A stretch of 5,035 nucleotides of DNA, taken from assembly GCA_002332715.1 (NCBI GenBank), contig DDBE01000186.1:1-5035 (forward strand). The letters run 5' to 3'. The position numbers and the translations under genes were made by a program. Of this stretch, positions 1 through 5,035 are shown piece by piece (the first letter of the stretch is position 1; every line of letters begins with the position of its first letter). The notes below the pieces were generated by a model. The model was not told the DNA's origin. It was given only the letters and a program-made list of their open reading frames with translations, and did not search any database. Source of the stretch: Flavobacteriales bacterium UBA2040 (GTDB lineage: Bacteria; Bacteroidota; Bacteroidia; Flavobacteriales_D; Crocinitomicaceae).

Positions 1-19
1 TAACCAATCCTCCTTTTTG

Positions 20-93
20 TGACCCTGGCAGGATTCTAACCTGCAACCGCTGGAGCCGAAATCCAGTGCGCTATACAGTTGCGCCACAGAGCC
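20..93 (-). tRNA. tRNA-Arg, anticodon UCG (reads CGA)
   Basis: The reverse complement folds into a full 74-nt cloverleaf. The 7-bp acceptor stem pairs GGCTCTG with CAGGGTC, including G-U pairs. The D stem is GCGC/GCGC, the anticodon stem CTGGA/TCCAG and the T stem GCAGG/CCTGC. The anticodon loop TTTCGGC gives anticodon TCG (window 59-57), meaning arginine; A20 (window 74) and C35, the usual arginine identity bases, are present. The discriminator is A73 and CCA is not encoded (CAA follows), as is common in Bacteroidota. U8-A14, A15-U48, G18-U55 and U54-A58 are all retained. The oddity is in the elbow: position 19 is U instead of G (window 75) and position 56 is A instead of C (window 37), so the T loop reads TTAGAAT instead of TTCGAAT. 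The two changes restore a Watson-Crick pair. The stems are otherwise intact, so I call it a functional gene rather than a pseudogene. CGA codons occur in the neighbouring genes (for example PorZ R316, R630 and R778). Confidence 0.95.
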
Positions 94-165
94 GTTTTTG
101 GCGAATGGTGCAACTAAATCCTTCAAAAAGAAAGTTGCGACACATAGCCATCTATTATTCTTCCA

Positions 166-173
166 CAAAAGTA
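166..173 (-). promoter_or_regulatory. candidate -7 box of the tRNA-Arg promoter
   Basis: On the minus strand these bases read TACTTTTG, an exact match to the Bacteroidota -7 consensus TAnnTTTG. They lie about 73 bp upstream of the tRNA 5' end, which would give a leader of roughly 60-70 nt to be removed by RNase P. The -33 element is poor: the nearest candidate is ATTG (window 200-197), 23 bp away, a little further than the usual spacing of about 19-21 bp. The call therefore rests on the -7 match and the location. Confidence 0.35.
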
Positions 174-282
174 AGGTTTTCGCCCAATTCTGCGCTCAAT
201 CCCCAAAGTTTTTCGACCTTTATATCTGTATTAAAAATAAAACACATGATTTGGCGTTATTTTCGCACAATCAAACGGGTAC

Positions 283-2649
283 ATGCAAGCATTCAAATTA
301 ATAAATAAGATAATCTTTCAAGCAACTCATTTTGTGCTAGGCGTACTTTTCATCTCTTGTACTGTTTTTGGTCAATCGACTATGGGTGGTTGGACGCTTC
401 ATGTGCCAGCCAAAAATGCGAATTCTGTTGTACTAGATGGTGACATGGTGTACGCGGCTTTCGACAATGGAATTCTGGCGTACGACATAGATGCAAAGGA
501 AAGATCAGTAATGACATCCACGAATAGTTTATCTGATGTGCGTGTAACTGCTTTGGGATATGAGCCCAATTCAAAAACGGTTGCCATTGGCTACCAAAAT
601 GGAAATGTGGACTTGTTAAATGGAAACTCTGTTTTCAATCTTCCTGCAATAAAACAAGCTCAAATTCAGGGAATTAAAGAAATTCAAAAGATAAAAAGTT
701 ACCAAGGGAAAGTTTATTTGACGACAGGATTTGGTGTGGTAGTTGTTGACCCAATCAAGCAAGAGGTGCGCGATACCTATTATCCAACAGAGAACAAAGA
801 ATTAATCACTGACATCGAATTTTCGGGAGATACTGTTTTTGTTTTAACGCACAACAAAGTGCTTTTTGCCAATAAAAACAGTCCTGGATTGGGAGATTTT
901 AATCAATGGGCTAACGATACGAGAGTTCCTTTGAATTCAGATAATTCATACCGCCATATACTGCACATAAACAATCATCTATTAATTTCGAAAATTGATG
1001 TGAGTTATGGCAATGATTCAGTTTATTCGATAACGAGTGGTGGATTACAATTCATCGATGTCGATGGATTTGATTTAGAAATTCATTCGATTTCTAATCA
1101 CAATCAGAAATTGGCATATAACGTAGCTGGAGGAATCTTTGTAATGAAAAGTGATTTTTCAGGAATCGATTTCATAAGAAACTATTATGATCAAGGTGAA
1201 TTTCCTGACATGAACTACACGGTTTGGCGAGATGGAACGATATACATTGCCGATAAAAATGCAGGCCTGGTTATTTTAGATGGATTTGGTGATTTTGAGA
1301 AAATAGGATTTTCTGGCCCACCAAAAAGCAGCTTTTATTCCTTGGATTGGGAAGATGGAAAGCTCCTTGTCACGGGCGGTGGTTTGAGTGGAACCTTTTT
1401 CACCTTTAACAATTCTGGCTTCTATTTATTGGAAGATCAAGAATGGAGCTTGTACAACAAGGAAAGTATGGCGATTTGGGTGGATAGTTTACCCATTTTT
1501 GATTTTGTGGCTGCGAGCATCAATCCGAAAAATCCTGACGAGTTTGCCATGGGAACATACTCTGGGGTGCCGTTAGCGATAGTCAATAAAGCGCAAACAA
1601 GCACGGAATTGTACACAAACGCCAATTCGCCATTGGAACCGACCATTTTAGGGAATGGCTGGTCGTATTTGTCCGATATTCAATATGATTCAAGAGGAAA
1701 TTTATGGGTCGTAAATGCTTACTGTGATAAAACTTTAAAGGTATTAAAAGAGGATGGGAATTGGGAGAATTTCGATATGGGAGGGAACTCTAAAAACAAA
1801 ATCACGGGAAAATTAGCGATTGATTATAATGACAATGTTTGGTTTGCAGTGGAAGGCAGAGGTCTTTTTGCTCTGGACTACAACGAGACTATTGACAATC
1901 TAGCAGACGACAAGAAAAAACAATTTCAAAAAGGCGAAGGACAAGGAAATTTACCGTCTAATTCGGTAAGAGCCATTGCTGTAGATTTTGATAACGAAAT
2001 ATGGGTGGGAACCGATGCAGGTTTTGCGATAATTTATAATTCAGATAATGTTTTTGACGCAAACCCAGGTGATTTTGATGCGCAACGCATAAAACTGGAT
2101 TTTGAAGGTAATGTTGAATATTTGCTGGGAGGAACAGTCATTAATGATATCGAAGTGGATGGCGGAAACCGAAAATGGATAGGAACGGAAGGAACCGGAA
2201 TCTTTTTAATGTCGGCGGATGGTATTACTATTTTAGAAAACTATACAGTTGAGAATTCCCCGCTTATTTCGAATGTAATTTTGGATCTAGAAATTGATCA
2301 CAATACAGGCGAAGTGTATTGTGTAACGGACATTGGTTTAATATCATTTCGCACCGATGCCAGCTATGAAGACCCTGATTATGAAAATGTAAATGTTTTC
2401 CCGAATCCCGCTACACCTGAGTTTGAAGGATTAATCACCATCCAAGGAATACGGTACAATTCGGATGTGAAAATAACGGATATTGGTGGTAATTTAGTGT
2501 ACAAAACGACCTCAAATGGAGGTACGGCAGTTTGGAATGGTAAGAATTTAGATGGAACCAAAGTTGCATCAGGGGTTTACTTAATTTGGACGGCGGCCAA
2601 CGAAGGAAAAGGGCGAAAAGTGGGCAAGGTGGTAGTAATCAACGATTAA
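283..2649 (+). CDS. porZ: PorZ-like T9SS surface protein: double beta-propeller with C-terminal T9SS sorting-type domain
   Basis: This 788-residue exported protein closely resembles PorZ, the T9SS attachment-complex component that, with the sortase PorU, works at the cell surface of Porphyromonas gingivalis, where it supplies anionic LPS for modification of cargo proteins. Residues 1-30 form a signal peptide (Lys5/Lys9, hydrophobic stretch about 17-29, likely cleavage VFG|Q at 30/31). Residues 35-170 carry the PorZ N-terminal propeller pattern: GWTLHV, VYAAFDNGILAYD, NSLSDVRVTALGY, GYQNGNVDLL, VYLTTGFGVVVVD. Later blades show two-component-regulator-type propeller repeats, such as GNLWVVNAY (472-480), DNVWFAVEGRGLFALDYN (517-534), NEIWVGTDAGFAIIYN (571-586) and NRKWIGTEGTGIFLM (629-643). 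Residues 703-788 are a type A T9SS C-terminal domain: VFPNP (705-709), VKITDIGGNLVY, WNGKNLDGTKVASGVYL, final KVVVIND. The length is close to that of P. gingivalis PorZ. ATG 283 is the only start that keeps the signal peptide; no clear Shine-Dalgarno is visible. The PorZ assignment is from recalled family features; a generic T9SS-sorted propeller protein is the alternative. Confidence 0.85.
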   Translation: MQAFKLINKIIFQATHFVLGVLFISCTVFGQSTMGGWTLHVPAKNANSVVLDGDMVYAAFDNGILAYDIDAKERSVMTSTNSLSDVRVTALGYEPNSKTVAIGYQNGNVDLLNGNSVFNLPAIKQAQIQGIKEIQKIKSYQGKVYLTTGFGVVVVDPIKQEVRDTYYPTENKELITDIEFSGDTVFVLTHNKVLFANKNSPGLGDFNQWANDTRVPLNSDNSYRHILHINNHLLISKIDVSYGNDSVYSITSGGLQFIDVDGFDLEIHSISNHNQKLAYNVAGGIFVMKSDFSGIDFIRNYYDQGEFPDMNYTVWRDGTIYIADKNAGLVILDGFGDFEKIGFSGPPKSSFYSLDWEDGKLLVTGGGLSGTFFTFNNSGFYLLEDQEWSLYNKESMAIWVDSLPIFDFVAASINPKNPDEFAMGTYSGVPLAIVNKAQTSTELYTNANSPLEPTILGNGWSYLSDIQYDSRGNLWVVNAYCDKTLKVLKEDGNWENFDMGGNSKNKITGKLAIDYNDNVWFAVEGRGLFALDYNETIDNLADDKKKQFQKGEGQGNLPSNSVRAIAVDFDNEIWVGTDAGFAIIYNSDNVFDANPGDFDAQRIKLDFEGNVEYLLGGTVINDIEVDGGNRKWIGTEGTGIFLMSADGITILENYTVENSPLISNVILDLEIDHNTGEVYCVTDIGLISFRTDASYEDPDYENVNVFPNPATPEFEGLITIQGIRYNSDVKITDIGGNLVYKTTSNGGTAVWNGKNLDGTKVASGVYLIWTAANEGKGRKVGKVVVIND

Positions 2650-2651
2650 AA

Positions 2652-3341
2652 ATGAAGGAAAGTGATTTGGGTATTTTCATTCAGCGCATACCATTTTCAG
2701 AAACGAGTGCTGTTGTAAGTTACTTTACACAGAACCACGGATTTCAAAAGTTTTTATTTCTAGGTGCAAAAAAGAAGTCTAACTTATTATTCCCGCTAAA
2801 CGTACAAGAACTGGCTTATTTTTTTCGGAATGAAAGCGAATTGGGAAAATTGACCCAAGTGGAATCTACTATGGAAGTGACAAACATTCCATTCGACCCC
2901 GTTCGCTCGAGCATAGCCTTTTTTGTCGCTGAAGTTTTGCAGAAATGTTTGAACCATACCGAGAAGGATGAACAACTATTTGTTTTCCTTCGTGGTAAAA
3001 TCCAAGAGTTAGAAACGCAAAAAAATCTCGCTATGTATCCCATTCGATTTCTCTTGGAGCTCACTTTTTTCTTGGGAATAGAGCCACAAATTGAAGAAGA
3101 AACGAACACTCATTTTAATTTGGAAGAAGGTGTTTTTGCGCGCAATGTGCAAAAGGATAAATACTGTTCTGAAGAATGCAGCGCCATTATTTTTAGTTTG
3201 TTAATGAACGAAGAAGTCAAACTCAACCGCCAACATCGTAAAGAAACGTTGGAAGTGTTATTGGTGTATTACAAATTACATCTGGAGCATTTTGGGAACC
3301 TCAAATCGAAGGAAGTTTTGCAAACTATTTTAGAGGAATAA
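2652..3341 (+). CDS. recO: DNA repair protein RecO
   Basis: RecO (229 residues) is a cytoplasmic mediator of RecFOR recombinational repair. It binds DNA and SSB and, with RecR, loads RecA onto SSB-coated single strands. The N-terminal OB-fold pattern is clear at residues 6-50: LGIFIQRIPFSETSAVVSYF, then GFQKFLFLGAKKKSN and the PLN motif. A helical domain follows (SSIAFFVAEVLQKCL, 87-100; FLRGKIQELE and YPIRFLLELTFFLGIEP, 112-145). The Bacteroidota-type FNLEEGVF motif lies at 155-162, and the protein ends in HLEHFGNLKSKEVLQTI. Only one close cysteine pair is present (C172, C176), so the four-cysteine zinc site of some RecO proteins is absent. The start is ATG 2652, where RecO homology begins. 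An in-frame ATG at 2586 would add 22 basic, non-homologous residues inside the porZ C-terminal domain. The gene starts 2 bp after the porZ stop with no obvious Shine-Dalgarno, which suggests co-transcription and perhaps translational coupling. Confidence 0.93.
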   Translation: MKESDLGIFIQRIPFSETSAVVSYFTQNHGFQKFLFLGAKKKSNLLFPLNVQELAYFFRNESELGKLTQVESTMEVTNIPFDPVRSSIAFFVAEVLQKCLNHTEKDEQLFVFLRGKIQELETQKNLAMYPIRFLLELTFFLGIEPQIEEETNTHFNLEEGVFARNVQKDKYCSEECSAIIFSLLMNEEVKLNRQHRKETLEVLLVYYKLHLEHFGNLKSKEVLQTILEE

Positions 3342-3343
3342 AA

Positions 3344-3370
3344 AAAAGCCGAACGCGAGGAACGACTTTT
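3344..3370. terminator. weak candidate terminator between convergent genes
   Basis: AAAAGCCG (3344-3351) can pair with CGACTTTT (3363-3370) in an 8-bp stem with one C-A mismatch and an 11-nt loop. An A-run precedes the stem and it ends in T4, so it could act in both directions. It begins 2 bp after the recO stop and lies about 50 bp beyond the stop of the opposing solute-binding protein gene. The stem is imperfect and the loop large, so the call rests mainly on position and the flanking A and T runs. Confidence 0.35.
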
Positions 3371-3418
3371 ATAATTGCAAGCTGAGAGCCATTTAATTAA
3401 ACAATATTGTGCCTCTGT

Positions 3419-5035
3419 CTATCGAGACAACTTTATAAAAATAGTCGATATATCTAACAACTCCATAGGATTCGGTTGAAAATTCTTTACTTTTTTATTA
3501 ATCAAGACCAAAAAGTCACCTGTTAAAATCGGCATAACCACCGCGTCTTCTACTATTTTTTGATCACACATAACAAATAACTGATTCCGTAAATCTTCAT
3601 CTTGTTCTTTGTTGGCTTGTTCTAGGATATGATCGTACTCGGCATTTTCGTAGCGGAAAGAGTTAATCGTATTATTGTTGGCGCTAATGTTGCTGCCGTA
3701 AAAGATACTCAAGAAATTTTCTGGATGCGGATAATCGGCAATCCAACCAGCACGCCAAAGTTTGGCTTCCCCTTTTTCAATTGCTTTGTCTCTTTCATCT
3801 ATACTGCACAACTTAATTCCTAAGTCAATGCCAAGGGTTTTCTTCAATTGGAGAACAACCCCTTTTACTAAATTATGCGATGCGGAATTTTTCAAGGCAT
3901 TAACATAGATGTCAATTTTCGGAAAGCCATTACCATTCGGATATCCTGCCTCAGTCATTAATCTTTGGGCTTGAAGCGTATCAAAAGCCAAGTTTTTTAC
4001 ATCGTCATTTGGATAAAAGTCGAGTGGAGGTAAGAACCCATTTGCAGCAGGCCAACCTTCGCCGCCTATCCATGTATTGACCAATTCTGTGCGGTTGATT
4101 GCATGATTGAAAGCTCTACGAACACGAACATCTTTAAATTCTTTACTTTGATTTGCAAAGCCGATGTAGCTTACACTCATACTTGGCTCTGAAAACACTT
4201 TGTGTATTACATTTTCGCCATTCTGAGCTTCTTCTAAAGATCCCAACAAATGATTGATTTCTTCGGCTGGAATGTTCAACACGATATCGGTTTTTGAATT
4301 CTGAAAATCAGCTAATTCTTCCTGTTTACTATTATAATATCTCATTTCAAATCCATCCAAATAAGGTAATTTGTTACCCAGTTTGTCTTTTTTCCAATAC
4401 TTCGGAAAACGTTTCAATTTCAAAAATTCAGCCGTATGTTCTTCTAACATAAAAGGTCCGGTGCCCACTGGATTTTTCGAAATATCTTTTCCGTACATTT
4501 CAAATGCTTCCTGAGCGACCATACCTAAATTACTGTGCGTGAGTACTTTTTCGAACCCGCCAAATGGTTCTATTAGTTCGATTGTAATTTGATTTTCACC
4601 CGATATTTTTATTCCTGACACACCGTTTTTCGTCAGTTTTGTTCTTGTTCTTCTGTTGTATTCTTTCGCTCCCTTGACACGGTTGATCAGTAAAAAGCTG
4701 GATTTATTGGCACTTAGACCAGAACAAGCTAAATCCAAGGAAAACTTGACATCTTTTGCCGTCAATAATTTACTTTCACCATTAAAACAAGCATTCGGTT
4801 GAAAGTAGACATCTTTTCGAATGTCCAGCGAATAGGTTAAACCATCTTCACTGACTTTGTAATCCTTTGCAATGTTAGGAACGGTTTGCATGGTTCGGGT
4901 ATCAAAACGCAAAAGTGGTTCGAAAATTTGATAGGTAATGTCTCTCGTAAATTTATTGGTTCCGCTATGCGGAAAGAGTTCGTCAACTTTCTCTGGCGAT
5001 TGCATTTTTAATATACCGCCATACCAAACGTCTCC
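3419..5035 (-). CDS. ABC transporter substrate-binding protein, family 5 (peptide/Dpp-Opp type), 5' end missing
   Basis: This is a periplasmic or lipid-anchored solute-binding protein (SBP_bac_5 family) that delivers ligands, typically di- or oligopeptides, to an ABC importer; the ligand cannot be read from sequence. The frame stays open to the window edge: residues GDVWYGGILK precede the first visible ATG (5005-5003) and match the family's conserved start (xGG.l......lxP), so that ATG is internal. The signal peptide, probably a lipoprotein one, and about 20-50 residues lie outside the window. Counting from the first visible codon (538 residues): IFEPLLRFD (37-45); the family signature VSEDGLTYSLDIRKDVYF (61-78); AKDVKFSL (93-100); NPVGTGPFML (188-197); VRRAFNHAINR (305-315); and GWIADYPHPENFLS (430-443), the usual C-lobe motif. 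The gene ends at TAG (3421-3419), convergent with recO. No permease or ATPase gene is in view, so partner and substrate remain open. No frameshift or internal stop is seen. Confidence 0.9.
   Translation of the reverse strand, partial: GDVWYGGILKMQSPEKVDELFPHSGTNKFTRDITYQIFEPLLRFDTRTMQTVPNIAKDYKVSEDGLTYSLDIRKDVYFQPNACFNGESKLLTAKDVKFSLDLACSGLSANKSSFLLINRVKGAKEYNRRTRTKLTKNGVSGIKISGENQITIELIEPFGGFEKVLTHSNLGMVAQEAFEMYGKDISKNPVGTGPFMLEEHTAEFLKLKRFPKYWKKDKLGNKLPYLDGFEMRYYNSKQEELADFQNSKTDIVLNIPAEEINHLLGSLEEAQNGENVIHKVFSEPSMSVSYIGFANQSKEFKDVRVRRAFNHAINRTELVNTWIGGEGWPAANGFLPPLDFYPNDDVKNLAFDTLQAQRLMTEAGYPNGNGFPKIDIYVNALKNSASHNLVKGVVLQLKKTLGIDLGIKLCSIDERDKAIEKGEAKLWRAGWIADYPHPENFLSIFYGSNISANNNTINSFRYENAEYDHILEQANKEQDEDLRNQLFVMCDQKIVEDAVVMPILTGDFLVLINKKVKNFQPNPMELLDISTIFIKLSR

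Noticed and set aside
1..19. AGGAGGA on the minus strand just downstream of the tRNA (AAAAAGGAGGATTGG)
   Set aside because: It resembles a Shine-Dalgarno, but no start codon or gene follows before the window edge, so nothing can be assigned.
221..265. Possible porZ promoter boxes TATATCTG (221-228) and TATTTTCG (258-265)
   Set aside because: Each matches TAnnTTTG with one mismatch, but neither has a TTTG-like -33 element at suitable spacing; too weak to annotate in AT-rich DNA.
66..308. Small plus-strand ORFs of 80 and 67 codons over the tRNA and intergenic region
   Set aside because: They overlap the tRNA antisense, show no recognisable domain or ribosome binding site, and one runs into the porZ signal peptide in another frame; they look like chance open frames.
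343..360. Possible lipobox at the porZ cysteine 26 (FISC)
   Set aside because: Phe at -3 and Ile at -2 fit the lipobox poorly, and a normal signal peptidase I site (VFG before Gln31) follows; PorZ is not known as a lipoprotein.
2586..2651. 22-residue N-terminal extension of recO from the in-frame ATG at 2586
   Set aside because: It lies inside the conserved porZ C-terminal domain coding region, is basic and low in complexity, and RecO homology begins exactly at the methionine at 2652.
2816..3109. 97-codon minus-strand ORF inside recO
   Set aside because: It is antisense to a clear recO frame and its protein has no family resemblance; it is a shadow of recO coding.

Overview
This 5 kb window is ordinary chromosomal DNA from a member of the Bacteroidota, most like the Flavobacteriia side of the phylum. 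The evidence is AT-rich DNA, weak Shine-Dalgarno signals, a surface protein with a type IX secretion (T9SS) C-terminal domain, a RecO of the Bacteroidota type, and a tRNA gene that does not encode its CCA end. The genus cannot be resolved from the sequence alone.

Layout: a minus-strand tRNA-Arg(UCG) gene lies at the left edge (20-93). A 189-bp intergenic stretch follows, probably holding divergent promoters. Then two plus-strand genes sit 2 bp apart: a PorZ-like double beta-propeller protein with a T9SS C-terminal domain (283-2649) and recO (2652-3341). A 77-bp AT-rich gap between convergent genes separates recO from a minus-strand gene for a family 5 (Dpp/Opp-type) extracellular solute-binding protein. 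That gene runs off the right edge, so its N-terminus is missing.

How the genes work together: porZ and recO look like one transcriptional unit, although their products act in different places (T9SS at the cell surface; recombinational repair in the cytoplasm). The solute-binding protein is a separate, convergent unit with no permease or ATPase genes in view.

I see no new defence, mobile or other multi-gene system here. The most unusual signal is in the tRNA: positions 19 and 56, normally the near-invariant G19-C56 elbow pair, read U19 and A56. This looks like a compensated swap that keeps a Watson-Crick pair.
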